29,137 bases of DNA from RGIG8597 sp045133795 (GCA_045133795.1 JBGUUT010000129.1:1-29137); one strand, 5' to 3'; counted from the stretch's first letter, positions 8,164-17,100 are shown. The notes: generated from the sequence alone by a model not told the origin. A program made the numbers and translations.

Positions 8164-10165
8164 CTTGTAAATTCCATTTATCAAGAAGCATTGCGAGCGT
8201 GTCTTTTTTACCTAAATCTTTTTCTATATCCAGTGTTTCTATCACATCTTCCGGTATTTCACTCATAAACGGTGACGGATTACGTTGAGATGTTTCTTTG
8301 AACTTGGTACGTTCTCTCGGATATGAAAGAAACAGCCTTTCTCTTGCTCTTGTAACAGCTACGTAGAACAGTCGTCGTTCTTCCTGGTCGGTACCGGTTT
8401 CTTCCATAGTTTTATCATGCGGAATCAGTCCGTCTTCCACGCCGATGACAAAAACGACTTTGTATTCCAAGCCTTTTGCCGAGTGTATACTCAAAAGGCT
8501 TATTTCGTCGCCGTCATTTTCATCATCTCTTGTTGATAAACTTACTCTTTGTAAATATTCATAAATATTCGGATCCATATTGTCCGGATTTTTTTCATAA
8601 TTGCTTATTGATTGATAAAGTTGGCTGATATTTCGCATTTTGTATTGTACAGATTTTGGGTCTTTTACTTCTAAAAGTAACTTCCCTTTATAATCAATTT
8701 CATCAACAAGGTTAGAAACTGTTCTTGCGATATTGCGAGGTTTAAAAATTTGCTCTCGATATTTTTCGATAAGATTATAAAAATCTTCCAAATACGGCGT
8801 GATTTTTGGACCTAGTACACCTAAACGAACAAAGTCACGTATAGAACAATACATGGATGAATTTGTCTCTTTTGCATGTTCCATTATTGCTGTAATTGTT
8901 GCATTACCGATTCCACGTTTCGGTGTATTAATGATTCTGGTAAGCGAAACTTCATCTTCCATATTTGCAATAAAACGCATGTAACTTAAGATGTCTTTTA
9001 TTTCCGGACGTTCGAAAAATTTTGTTGCTCCGATTACCTTGTACGGAATGTTATTTGTTCTCAACAATTCTTCGATTGGTTGGGATTGATTGTTCATTCT
9101 GAAAAGGATTCCGAAATCGCTGTATTTATACCCTTCAAGGTGCAGTCTGCTTATATAAGTCATGACAAACTCGGCTTCATCTTCCGGGTCTCTGGCTTCG
9201 TACCATTGAATCAAATGTCCCGCACTGCCTGATGTCCATAGTTTTTTTGCTTTTCGGTCAGTGTTACAGCAAATGATAGAATTGGCAGCTTTCAGAATAT
9301 TTCCCGTACAACGATAGTTTTGTTCGAGTTTGATTTCTTTAATCGGATAAAAATCTTGCTCAAACATTGAAATATTGCTTGAGTTCGCTCCTCGCCATGA
9401 GTAAATAGACTGGTCGTCATCACCTACAACCGAAATATTTCTGTGTTTGTATGCAAGCATTTTCATCAATCTATACTGCATAGACGATGTGTCTTGATAC
9501 TCATCAACAAGAATATAACGCCAACGGTTTCTGTATTTTTCGAGAATTTCCGGATGTTCTTCGAACAGGATAATCGGGAGTTTGATAAGGTCGTTAAAAT
9601 CTACCGCATTGTATGCCATTAAATTTTTTTGATACATTTCGTAAATACGCGGAAGATTTGGGTCTTCTATGCTCGACGGAGAGTGCATTTTTATTTTTAT
9701 CAAACCTATTTTAAATAATAATTCTTTTAGGTCATATTCATCTTCCGGAAGTCTCAGTTCATGAATAATTTCTTTTAGCAACTTTTGGCAGTCAGAATCA
9801 TCGTAAATAGAAAATTTTCCTCGATATCCTAAGTGTGTAATTTCACGTTCTAAGATTTGCAATCCCAAAGAGTGAAATGTTGTAATTGTAATTCCCTTTT
9901 TCCCTTTTCCGACTAATTTTGCCACACGCTCTTTCATTTCACGAGCAGCTTTATTTGTGAATGTTACGGCAAGTATCGATGATGCCGGAACGCCGATATT
10001 TACCAGATATTGAATTTTGTGAGTGATAACACGAGTTTTTCCGGAACCTGCACCGGCTAATATCAATAATGCTCCGTCGGTTTCTACAACAGCTTCGTAT
10101 TGTTGCGGATTTAAAATTTTACGTAATTCTTCTTGTATTTGAAGTTTTTTAGCTTGTGATACCAT
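8153..10165 (-). CDS. uvrD: UvrD/PcrA/Rep-type superfamily 1A DNA helicase
   Basis: ATP-dependent 3'-5' DNA helicase acting in repair, fork restart or removal of proteins from DNA. All SF1A motifs are present in order: Q motif LNPQQYEAV, Walker A AGAGSGKT, TFTNKAAREMKERV (Ia), VDEYQDTS (II), VVGDDDQSIYSWRGA (III), LEQNYRCT (IV), SIHSAKGLEYKVVFVIG (V) and FYVAVTRARERLFLSYPR (VI). At 670 residues it is shorter than typical PcrA or UvrD (about 720-740) because the C-terminal RNA-polymerase-interacting extension is reduced. Which subfamily (UvrD, PcrA or Rep) it belongs to cannot be settled here. ATG 10165 lies 38 bases downstream of the YibE/F stop, and its own stop overlaps the glycosyltransferase start, so it is inside an operon. 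Confidence 0.94.
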   Translation of the reverse strand: MVSQAKKLQIQEELRKILNPQQYEAVVETDGALLILAGAGSGKTRVITHKIQYLVNIGVPASSILAVTFTNKAAREMKERVAKLVGKGKKGITITTFHSLGLQILEREITHLGYRGKFSIYDDSDCQKLLKEIIHELRLPEDEYDLKELLFKIGLIKIKMHSPSSIEDPNLPRIYEMYQKNLMAYNAVDFNDLIKLPIILFEEHPEILEKYRNRWRYILVDEYQDTSSMQYRLMKMLAYKHRNISVVGDDDQSIYSWRGANSSNISMFEQDFYPIKEIKLEQNYRCTGNILKAANSIICCNTDRKAKKLWTSGSAGHLIQWYEARDPEDEAEFVMTYISRLHLEGYKYSDFGILFRMNNQSQPIEELLRTNNIPYKVIGATKFFERPEIKDILSYMRFIANMEDEVSLTRIINTPKRGIGNATITAIMEHAKETNSSMYCSIRDFVRLGVLGPKITPYLEDFYNLIEKYREQIFKPRNIARTVSNLVDEIDYKGKLLLEVKDPKSVQYKMRNISQLYQSISNYEKNPDNMDPNIYEYLQRVSLSTRDDENDGDEISLLSIHSAKGLEYKVVFVIGVEDGLIPHDKTMEETGTDQEERRLFYVAVTRARERLFLSYPRERTKFKETSQRNPSPFMSEIPEDVIETLDIEKDLGKKDTLAMLLDKWNLQDDK

Positions 10166-10203
10166 TTATTTTCCCGAATTAAGATTTTTTAGTTTGATAA
10201 TTT

Positions 10204-11403
10204 TTATTTTGTAATTTTAGTACGTCTTTTAATTGTATAAATCCACGCACAAATTAATGAAGTCAGCGGAATTGTAAACAGTATCCCGATACTCCCTGAA
10301 AGTGTTTGTAATATTTCAGCTACTATTAACTCTCGATTAAAAAGCCCTAACCATGAGGTTCTGTAAGCAATTAACAAAAGTACAAGAGATAATGAGCTTC
10401 CTATGTATGCCAAAACAAGAGTATTTGCCATTGTTCCCATCATGTCACGTCCGATAGTTAAGCCGGAACGGAAAATCTCACGTGCCGGTGTATTCGGAGC
10501 TTTTTCTTTCACTTCATATAATGCCGAAGATAATGAGATTGCTACATCCATGATTGCACCGATTGCACCGATTAAGATGGCAGCGAATGTAATCGCTTTT
10601 AGATTGATTGGATTGTCCGGATTTAGATACAGCAAATATAATGATTCATCGTTTAATACGCCGGTTAATTTCATTGTGTATCCGGTTATAGCTGCTATTC
10701 CGCCGGATACAGCTGTTCCTGCAAGACATCCCATTGCAGCACAAAGAGCTTTTTTTGATGTTCCGTATACAATCAGTAAAGTCATTGCCGTGATAAATAT
10801 TGACACACATACAGCCCAAAAGTAAATATTTTTTCCGGCTAAAATCGCAGGAATCAACACGTAAAAAACAGAAATACACGTAAATGCAAGCGACAAAATC
10901 GTATTTATACCTTGTAATTGTCCGAAAATGATTAACAAAGCTATAAATGCAACTCCCAGCCACACAAGAGTGTCACTTCGCAGATACTCTGCAAACATCC
11001 AATAATTTCCGTCTTTAGGGTCATTTATACGACACAAAAGAATTTTGTCGCCTACTTCGATTTCTTTTATTTTTACCGGCAAATATGAATCTACCGTTTG
11101 CACTGCAGGAACTTTCATCCCTTTTTTGTAACCGTCTGAAATTTTTGCAGTAAACTCAATTGTAATATTTTCGTTTGTTTTTTCGCCTGTAGCATTGTCA
11201 TCTTCGACTTTTTGAACACTGCGATTATTTATTTGAATCACTTTGGCTTTAAGCATTTCTTGAATACTTTCACTGTTGGCTTTTGACGGCATTCCTTTTC
11301 CGCCAGTAATAATATGATTGCTGAAAAATAAAAAAAGTAACGAAAAACTGACGGTAAATAAATACACTGTAATTTTACGAATCAAAATAAAACTCCTGTT
11401 CAA
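10204..11403 (-). CDS. YibE/F-family membrane protein
   Basis: Matches the YibE/F-like family of multi-pass membrane proteins found in many bacteria; their function is not established. Residues ~8-30 are a first membrane segment. An extracytoplasmic domain of about 110 residues follows (GEKTNENITIEFTAKISDGY, VGDKILLCR). Then come about seven helices with the family's conserved glycine-rich and acidic signatures: GAIGAIMDVAISLSSALYEV and LTIGRDMMGTMANTLVLAYIG. The length of 399 residues is normal for the fused YibE/F form. It sits between the GSCFA gene (23-base gap) and the helicase (38-base gap) on the same strand, so co-expression is likely. The neighbours do not suggest a substrate. Confidence 0.87.
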   Translation of the reverse strand: MNRSFILIRKITVYLFTVSFSLLFLFFSNHIITGGKGMPSKANSESIQEMLKAKVIQINNRSVQKVEDDNATGEKTNENITIEFTAKISDGYKKGMKVPAVQTVDSYLPVKIKEIEVGDKILLCRINDPKDGNYWMFAEYLRSDTLVWLGVAFIALLIIFGQLQGINTILSLAFTCISVFYVLIPAILAGKNIYFWAVCVSIFITAMTLLIVYGTSKKALCAAMGCLAGTAVSGGIAAITGYTMKLTGVLNDESLYLLYLNPDNPINLKAITFAAILIGAIGAIMDVAISLSSALYEVKEKAPNTPAREIFRSGLTIGRDMMGTMANTLVLAYIGSSLSLVLLLIAYRTSWLGLFNRELIVAEILQTLSGSIGILFTIPLTSLICAWIYTIKRRTKITK

Positions 11404-11426
11404 GGTTTATCCGAGCTGAAAATACT

Positions 11427-12638
11427 CTAAACGCCGTTCTTTGTCAAAAACGATATTAGCATAGAAGATAATCGCTTGTCGGAAAAAAGTTGTGTCGGTA
11501 ATGATGTAAAGTCGCATTCTTTTCGAAAGAATGCCAATAATTTAAATATGAATTTTTTATTACTACTATCGAAAAATTGATTATTTTCTGAAAATAAATC
11601 ATTAATTAGTTTGTCAATTTCTTCATGGCCATAAAAATATTCGACTAATCTACATGCAGTTTCGATGCGTAAGGAAGTTGTATTTGTATGTTTTACGGCA
11701 TTGAGTCGTACGATTATTTTTTTTAACATTTCATAATTTGCATTACTTTCCGGATTTGTAGGTCGATGACGTAATAATTTTTTGATTGCCGAAATTTCCT
11801 TCATTACGGCTAATGTTTGTCGGTTAAATGATGATGATACAAAGCGTTTCATTATAAAAGAAACGGCTTTTTTGTTAGGATGAGTACCGTCATTTTTATA
11901 CCATTCTCTACCGCAAAGTTCATCGTGGAAAATTTCGTAAGACGGAAAATAGGTAAAGCGAGTGTTGTCATATTTTTCAAGAACTTCGGCTAATGCACTT
12001 TTTAGCCGTGATTTTGACACGCTGTCAAGTAAAGGTTCGCCCGGATAATGTTTTGCCGGTGAAACAGTAATGATAATATCTGCGGTTGAATTTATGTTTT
12101 TTATAATTTCAAAAGTACGATTTATATAATCACAACATTCTTGATGTGTCAGAAGTCGTCTTGTCATTTTATTTTGCGGAACACGATGACAGTTGGCAGT
12201 GATAATCTTTTCGTTGTTTTTGTTATTTTGGAACATTGCGGAATCAGTTTCGTAAATAACGGCAGAACCTAAAGTTATAAGAATTACGCTACTTTGAGAA
12301 AAAAAGTTCTTGGCTTGTTTTAATCTACTGTTTGCCTCTTCTAAAACGGAATTCGGATTGTCTGAGTCACAAACGGCGGAATGACAGAAAAGAAAATATT
12401 TTTTGTTGTAAAAAGATAAATCATCTGCAGAATACTCGTCTTTTTGGATGATATGTTGAAATTGCTGATATATCGAATACGGATTGTATACAACTCCGAA
12501 CGGATTTGAAAATGTTTTTATTCCGAGAGAATTAAGGTGTAGTGAAATATTTTCAGAAAAACATGAACCTATAGAAAAAAAAGAGTCATTGAATGAATAT
12601 TTCTCTTTATTTTTTAGTGGAATATGAATATGTCGCAT
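11427..12638 (-). CDS. GSCFA-domain protein (SGNH-hydrolase-like)
   Basis: Belongs to the GSCFA family, named after its N-terminal motif; here it reads FSIGSCFSENISLHLNSLG (residues ~20-40), followed by the family hallmark NPFGVVYNPYSI. Later blocks fit an SGNH-hydrolase fold: VILITLGSAVIYE, IIITVSPAKHYPGE and the closing NDGTHPNKKAV with the Asp and His of a catalytic dyad. The family is little characterised; some members are acyl-esterase-like. There is no signal peptide, so it is cytoplasmic. I chose ATG 12638 (403 residues) because a GGAGAG lies seven bases upstream; the longer TTG reading from 12659 would start before that ribosome-binding site. It is the first gene of a minus-strand run with YibE/F, the helicase and the glycosyltransferase. 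Confidence 0.82.
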   Translation of the reverse strand: MRHIHIPLKNKEKYSFNDSFFSIGSCFSENISLHLNSLGIKTFSNPFGVVYNPYSIYQQFQHIIQKDEYSADDLSFYNKKYFLFCHSAVCDSDNPNSVLEEANSRLKQAKNFFSQSSVILITLGSAVIYETDSAMFQNNKNNEKIITANCHRVPQNKMTRRLLTHQECCDYINRTFEIIKNINSTADIIITVSPAKHYPGEPLLDSVSKSRLKSALAEVLEKYDNTRFTYFPSYEIFHDELCGREWYKNDGTHPNKKAVSFIMKRFVSSSFNRQTLAVMKEISAIKKLLRHRPTNPESNANYEMLKKIIVRLNAVKHTNTTSLRIETACRLVEYFYGHEEIDKLINDLFSENNQFFDSSNKKFIFKLLAFFRKECDFTSLPTQLFSDKRLSSMLISFLTKNGV

Positions 12639-12719
12639 AAAAACTCTCCGATTTTGCAATTTTCTAATGTAATTTCTTGTTTTGCCGATTTCCTAATGTA
12701 AATCTAATTTTCAAAAACG

Positions 12720-12748
12720 TTGACATCCAGTAAAGAAATGAATAATAT
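12720..12748 (+). promoter_or_regulatory. Strong sigma-70-type promoter for the PBP1A gene
   Basis: A consensus TTGACA (12720-12725), a 17-bp spacer and TAATAT (12743-12748) predict a start near 12755 and an untranslated leader of about 120 bases before the TTG start at 12877. It lies in the 238-bp divergent gap with the GSCFA gene. Confidence 0.7.
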
Positions 12749-12763
12749 CCGGCTTAAAATCAG

Positions 12764-12777
12764 CATGATATATCATG
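12764..12777. promoter_or_regulatory. 14-bp perfect palindrome just downstream of the PBP1A promoter
   Basis: CATGATATATCATG is its own reverse complement and lies 15 bp past the -10 box, about ten bases into the predicted transcript. That position suits a repressor operator. No family could be assigned, and chance palindromes occur in AT-rich DNA. Confidence 0.35.
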
Positions 12778-12876
12778 AATAGATTTAATGTGTATAAAAA
12801 AATATGCACGAGACAAAAAATAAACAGCGTTAATATAAAAATGTGACGTTAATTTATAGAAAAAGAGGTTTTTATC

Positions 12877-15684
12877 TTGAAATCCCCGTCAAAAAAACAA
12901 TCAAAGATAATAGTAAGAACAATAATTAAATCCAGTTTTATTTTGTTATTTTCAATTTGTGTAGCTGTAGTTCTCGGATTTGTTCTTGGTAATTTAAATA
13001 ACATGGACAAAATAGAGAATTTGCTTGAAAGTAAAAAACCGTCATTACCGAGTGTTTTGTTAGACCGAAACGGAAAAGTAATTACGGAATTTTATTCGGA
13101 TGAAAAGCGTGATATTGTGTCATTGGAAACAATTCCAGAATTTTTAATACAAGGTTTGATAGCATGGGAAGATGAAAGTTTTTATCACCATCACGGAGTA
13201 AATCCGATTGCGATTATGCGTGCTATGGTAAACAATATGTTAGGGCATCCGGTAAGCGGTGCCAGTACATTGACACAGCAGCTTTCCAGAACGATTTTTT
13301 TAAACAATGAATTCTCTTTAAAACGAAAGATAAAAGAATTGTGGATTTCATTTCAGTTAGAAAAGCGTTATACGAAAAATGAAATTTTGTCGTTGTATCT
13401 TAATCATGTTCCTTTCGGTTATGGTTTAAACGGTGTTCAAAGTGCGAGTCAGTTCTTTTTTAATAAAGATGTAAGTGATTTGACCTATGCAGAAGCGGCG
13501 TCGTTGATTACGGTAATTTCTAACCCTACTTTCTATTCGTTTATTCGTTTTCCGCAAAATCATAAAAAGAAACAACGAGAAGTTTTGGCTAAAATGGTAC
13601 GTCGAGGAATTATTGCAAAAGAGGATTCGGATAAATCTTTTGATGCATATTGGAAACGTTGGCAGATGACTTCTCAATCTTCGAGAGGTGCCTTTTATAA
13701 TAGAGAAGATAAAGCTCCGTTTTTCAGTAACTGGGTTTTGCAACAGATTGAAAAGGATTTACCGTCTTATAATGTGTATAAGGATGGTTTGACTATTCGT
13801 ACTACATTGAATCTTGATTACAATCAATATGCAGATAAACTTGTAAAAAAATTGCTTGAAAAACAGCAAAAAGTTTTTGATGAAGAACAAGAAAAGAATT
13901 TTGATGTAATTCAAAATAAATATATTGATGCTATTTCGTTAATGAGTCATACATTCGGACTTTCTAACGTTAATATCGGTCGTGATTCATTGTTAAAACG
14001 TGGAATTACAGAATACCAAAATAAAATAAATTCACCGTTGAATCTTACGGCAAAACTTTTGGGGCTTGAAAATTTAGATGAATTAACGGAGAATTCTTAT
14101 ACATTTTCAGAAGCTACTCAGAAAAAAAATGAAGATGTTCAAGCTGCTGTTTTGGCAATAGATAATACTACCGGACAAATTCTTACGATGATTGGCGGAA
14201 AGCATTTTGATGTAAATAATCGTTTCAATTATGCAATGCAAGGTCGACGTCAACCCGGTTCCTCATTTAAACCCCTTGTTTATTCGTCTGCATTTGATAC
14301 GGGCCGTTATACTGCCTCTACAGTAATTCTCGATGAACCGACTGTATTTACGTTTGGTTCGGAAGATTCTGATGATTGGTATAAACCTCAAAACTACGGA
14401 GGTTTGTATTACGGAAAAGTTTCAGTTCGTCGTGCATTGAGACGAAGCTTAAATATTCCGGCAGTAAAGATTTTCTATGATATCGGAAAAGATAATAATT
14501 ATAAGGTTCCTATTGACCGTGCAGCTCAACTTTTGGGAATTAATGCTCAGAGTGAAATTGATGCCAGATTCGGACGTGAAGCAAGTACTGTTTTGGGTAC
14601 AGGGTCGGTATCGTTGGCTGAAATGGTAAATGCGTATTCTGTATTTGCTAATCAAGGTCAACGTCGTGTAATGAATTGTATCTTGTCAGTGGAAGACAGA
14701 GACGGACGAGTTATTTGGGAGCCATGGAATGATGTTGAAAAATATTATCGTGATAATAAGAAGAAATTACAGGTAATATCAGCTCAGAATGCGTTTTTAG
14801 TGACAGATGTTTTAAAAGGAACTGTTCACAGTCCGGATGGATTCTTGTATAAAGCAAAACGCAGAATTGTTGCGTCCGGTCGGCCGTTCCCTGATGTGGA
14901 ATTAGCAGCAAAATCAGGAACTACACAGTTATGGAGTGACGGTTGGGTATTAGGATATTCACCGGAAATTACACTCGGAATTTGGATTGGATTTAAACAG
15001 TATGGTTTGAGTTTGGGATATGGACAAGACGGAGCCGTAATATTGGGAGATACTTGGGTTGACTATATGCGAATGGCTCATTTGTCATCCAATAAAGAGT
15101 CTTTGTATTTTCAAGCTCCGGCAAATCTGTCACGTATAAAAGTTTGTGCTGCTTCCGGGAAATTACCGTCAGAAGCTTGTAATGAAGAGCTTGTGTATCC
15201 GGAATATTTCTTGCCGGGAACATTACCTAAAACAACTTGTGATGTTTGTTCTCAAATGAAGAATCAACGCCAGCAGGGATTGTCCAATTTCTCATCGGAT
15301 TTAGGAATTTTCGGAGATATGGATTTTTCTGGAAGTTCGCTTAATGTAGATGAAGATTTATTATTGGATGAAGGTTCGCTTTTTGATGATGACGGCGGTT
15401 ATGATTTTGAAGATGAAGAAGTTCAATTGTTGACACCGGATACAGAACAAGAAGATGTTTTTGCAGAACCAGAGAAAAAAGAAAATGAAAAAGAGCAAGT
15501 TGAGGAAGTAAAAACCGTAGTTTCATCTCACGAACCTGAGGAAACTGTAACTGAAAAAGTTATAGAAGTACCGGCAGAAAAACCGGACGAAGAAGTTTCG
15601 GAGCAAAGTGAAACCGATAATGCAACAGATAGTTCTTCTGAAAATAAAGAAGAGAAATTATCAGATGTTACATCTGACAGTTAA
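12877..15684 (+). CDS. Class A penicillin-binding protein, PBP1A family
   Basis: Bifunctional peptidoglycan synthase anchored in the inner membrane. An N-terminal helix spans residues ~17-37. The GT51 glycosyltransferase domain follows, with the catalytic EDESFYHHHG, STLTQQLSR, KRKIKELWISFQLEKRY and LNHVPFGYGLNGV. The transpeptidase domain has the nucleophile motif SSFK near residue 461, a SLN motif in RRSLNIPAVK and KSGTT near 678. After it come paired cysteines (CAASGK, SEAC, TTCDVC) and a tail of about 130 residues very rich in Asp and Glu, including DLLLDEGSLFDDDGGYDFED. At 935 residues it is longer than usual, owing to the tail. Translation starts at TTG 12877, eight bases after AGAGG; no upstream ATG fits. 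It is a single-gene unit between a strong promoter and a terminator. Confidence 0.95.
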   Translation: MKSPSKKQSKIIVRTIIKSSFILLFSICVAVVLGFVLGNLNNMDKIENLLESKKPSLPSVLLDRNGKVITEFYSDEKRDIVSLETIPEFLIQGLIAWEDESFYHHHGVNPIAIMRAMVNNMLGHPVSGASTLTQQLSRTIFLNNEFSLKRKIKELWISFQLEKRYTKNEILSLYLNHVPFGYGLNGVQSASQFFFNKDVSDLTYAEAASLITVISNPTFYSFIRFPQNHKKKQREVLAKMVRRGIIAKEDSDKSFDAYWKRWQMTSQSSRGAFYNREDKAPFFSNWVLQQIEKDLPSYNVYKDGLTIRTTLNLDYNQYADKLVKKLLEKQQKVFDEEQEKNFDVIQNKYIDAISLMSHTFGLSNVNIGRDSLLKRGITEYQNKINSPLNLTAKLLGLENLDELTENSYTFSEATQKKNEDVQAAVLAIDNTTGQILTMIGGKHFDVNNRFNYAMQGRRQPGSSFKPLVYSSAFDTGRYTASTVILDEPTVFTFGSEDSDDWYKPQNYGGLYYGKVSVRRALRRSLNIPAVKIFYDIGKDNNYKVPIDRAAQLLGINAQSEIDARFGREASTVLGTGSVSLAEMVNAYSVFANQGQRRVMNCILSVEDRDGRVIWEPWNDVEKYYRDNKKKLQVISAQNAFLVTDVLKGTVHSPDGFLYKAKRRIVASGRPFPDVELAAKSGTTQLWSDGWVLGYSPEITLGIWIGFKQYGLSLGYGQDGAVILGDTWVDYMRMAHLSSNKESLYFQAPANLSRIKVCAASGKLPSEACNEELVYPEYFLPGTLPKTTCDVCSQMKNQRQQGLSNFSSDLGIFGDMDFSGSSLNVDEDLLLDEGSLFDDDGGYDFEDEEVQLLTPDTEQEDVFAEPEKKENEKEQVEEVKTVVSSHEPEETVTEKVIEVPAEKPDEEVSEQSETDNATDSSSENKEEKLSDVTSDS

Positions 15685-15694
15685 TTTAAAAATT

Positions 15695-15725
15695 AAAACC
15701 GGAGATTTGAAACTCCGGTTTTTTT
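15695..15725. terminator. Bidirectional intrinsic terminator
   Basis: A perfect 10-bp stem AAAACCGGAG/CTCCGGTTTT with an 8-base loop, followed by T's on the plus strand and preceded by A's that serve the minus strand. It ends both the PBP1A gene and the convergent rlmB. Confidence 0.9.
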
Positions 15726-15753
15726 ATCTACAAAAAGCGTGAATTATTTTTTA

Positions 15754-16479
15754 TTAACAGCAACGGAAACGTTCGTACAAAATAATTGCAGCACTTACAG
15801 ATACGTTTAAAGAATCGAGTTTTTCGTTGGTCGGAATGGAGATAATTTCATCACAGTTGTCACGAACAAGTCTACGCATTCCCTTTTCTTCGCCTCCCAT
15901 TACAATTACGGTTTTTTCTGCGAAGTTTTTTCCGTTTAAAGTTGTTCCGTTCATGTCGGCACCGTAAACCCAATAACCGTTTTGTTTTAATTTTTCGAGA
16001 GTTCGAACAACATTTGTAATGTAAACAATTTTTAATTGTGAAGCTGCACCGGCTGAACGTTTGATAACGACTTCATTTACGGAAGCACTGTTATTTTTAG
16101 GAAGAACAACATACTTTACATTAAACAATAAAGCACTTCTGAGTATTGCTCCGAGATTTCCTACATCTTTAACGCCGTCAAGTAAAAGAACGGTATCTTT
16201 ATTTTCAATATTTTTTAGATCATTATAAAAATCTTCTTCTGTACAAATGAATGAATAAGTCGTATTTGATTCTAAAACGACTCCCTGATGTTCCCATTCT
16301 CCGAATCTTCTTTGAAAATTTTCTCTTTCCAAAAAGATAATTTCCAGTTCTGCGTTGTGTGCTTTAGTTTCTAACTCTTTTAATTTAGGAGATAATTTTC
16401 CGGCACAGAAATAAACAGTTCCGGATGATACGATTTTTAATTGTTCTCTTACAGGATTTATTCCGTATGTTATATTCAT
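15754..16479 (-). CDS. rlmB: 23S rRNA (guanosine-2251)-2'-O-methyltransferase (TrmH/SPOUT family)
   Basis: A SAM-dependent 2'-O-ribose methyltransferase of the SPOUT superfamily; RlmB modifies G2251 in the P-loop of 23S rRNA. The N-terminal L30e-like substrate-binding domain is recognised from ITYGINPVREQLK and ending WEHQGVVLE. The catalytic trefoil-knot domain shows motif 1 LLLDGVKDVGNLGAILRSA (the N and R are catalytic), motif 2 IVMGGEEKGMRRLV and motif 3 SIPTNEKLDSLNVSVSAAI. The 241-residue length fits RlmB; a tRNA-specific relative is possible but the N-terminal domain favours RlmB. ATG 16479 is one base beyond the stop of the upstream gene, and its GAGG lies within that gene's end, so the two are translationally coupled. 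Confidence 0.9.
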   Translation of the reverse strand: MNITYGINPVREQLKIVSSGTVYFCAGKLSPKLKELETKAHNAELEIIFLERENFQRRFGEWEHQGVVLESNTTYSFICTEEDFYNDLKNIENKDTVLLLDGVKDVGNLGAILRSALLFNVKYVVLPKNNSASVNEVVIKRSAGAASQLKIVYITNVVRTLEKLKQNGYWVYGADMNGTTLNGKNFAEKTVIVMGGEEKGMRRLVRDNCDEIISIPTNEKLDSLNVSVSAAIILYERFRCC

Positions 16480-16480
16480 T

Positions 16481-17011
16481 TTATTCCTCTTCTATTTCGG
16501 TTACTGTATTTGCTAGATTACTGTTGATTTTTGTAAAAGCATCAGTAATTTCTTTTGTAAATTGAGCGGTTTTTTCTTCAAATATTTCTTTATTTAATTC
16601 ATCTGCCGTCTTTATTCTGATTATCGGAGATGTAGAAAAAAGATTTTCAAAATCAGCTTTTTTTAGGTATTCCAAATGTTCTGATAATTTCCCTTTTGTT
16701 TTTTTAGGAATACAACATGAATCATCACAGCGAATTTCTATCGGTAGATATTGAATCTCACGATTTCCGTTATTCTGCGGAGTTGAAGCTATTATAATTG
16801 AGCCATTGACGGTAAGAGCAATAAAAGGCAATGCGGAATCTTTTGAATAAAATTTAACTTCATTATAGAAATCGTATTTGTCTGTTATTTCTCCGAAAGT
16901 TGTATATTTATCTTTCCATGATTTCAACATTACATCTGTCGGAATGTTATTTTTCTTAGCCAAATGTTCAATATTTTTTATATATTCATTTGATTTTTCA
17001 TCAGAGGACAT
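16481..17011 (-). CDS. Unrecognised conserved-looking protein upstream of rlmB
   Basis: A 176-residue, charged, cytoplasmic protein that I do not recognise. It is a real gene: AGAAAGGAG sits eight bases before ATG 17011, base use matches the neighbours and it is coupled by a one-base gap to rlmB. The N-terminal ~45 residues look helical (NEYIKNIEHLAKKNNI, MLKSWKDKYTTFGEI). The middle looks like a small beta domain (LPFIALTVNGSIIIAS, IQYLPIEIRCD) carrying a cysteine group CDDSCC. The C terminus is a long helix (KTADELNKEIFEEKTAQFTK) rich in Glu and Lys. There is no signal peptide or membrane segment. Its position suggests a link to RNA or ribosome maturation, but that is inference from neighbourhood only. 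Confidence 0.75.
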   Translation of the reverse strand: MSSDEKSNEYIKNIEHLAKKNNIPTDVMLKSWKDKYTTFGEITDKYDFYNEVKFYSKDSALPFIALTVNGSIIIASTPQNNGNREIQYLPIEIRCDDSCCIPKKTKGKLSEHLEYLKKADFENLFSTSPIIRIKTADELNKEIFEEKTAQFTKEITDAFTKINSNLANTVTEIEEE

Positions 17012-17043
17012 TTTTTTATTCTCCTTTCTTTAAAGATTTTGCA

Positions 17044-17073
17044 TTTATACAAAATATTTTGAATATATGGAAA
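17044..17073 (-). promoter_or_regulatory. Weak candidate promoter for the 176-residue gene and rlmB
   Basis: On the minus strand TTTCCA (17073-17068), an 18-bp spacer and TATAAA (17049-17044) make a partial sigma-70 match about 30 bases before the ribosome-binding site. The -35 matches only four of six consensus positions. Confidence 0.3.
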
Positions 17074-17100
17074 TAAAACGGAAAAATAAGCAGAAAAACA

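Noticed and set aside
10403..10825. Plus-strand open frame of 140 codons
   Set aside because: It lies wholly antisense inside the YibE/F gene, has no ribosome-binding site and encodes no recognisable protein.
12755..12876. Riboswitch in the PBP1A leader
   Set aside because: The 120-base leader is AT-rich with only one short palindrome. No known aptamer pattern or terminator hairpin is visible.
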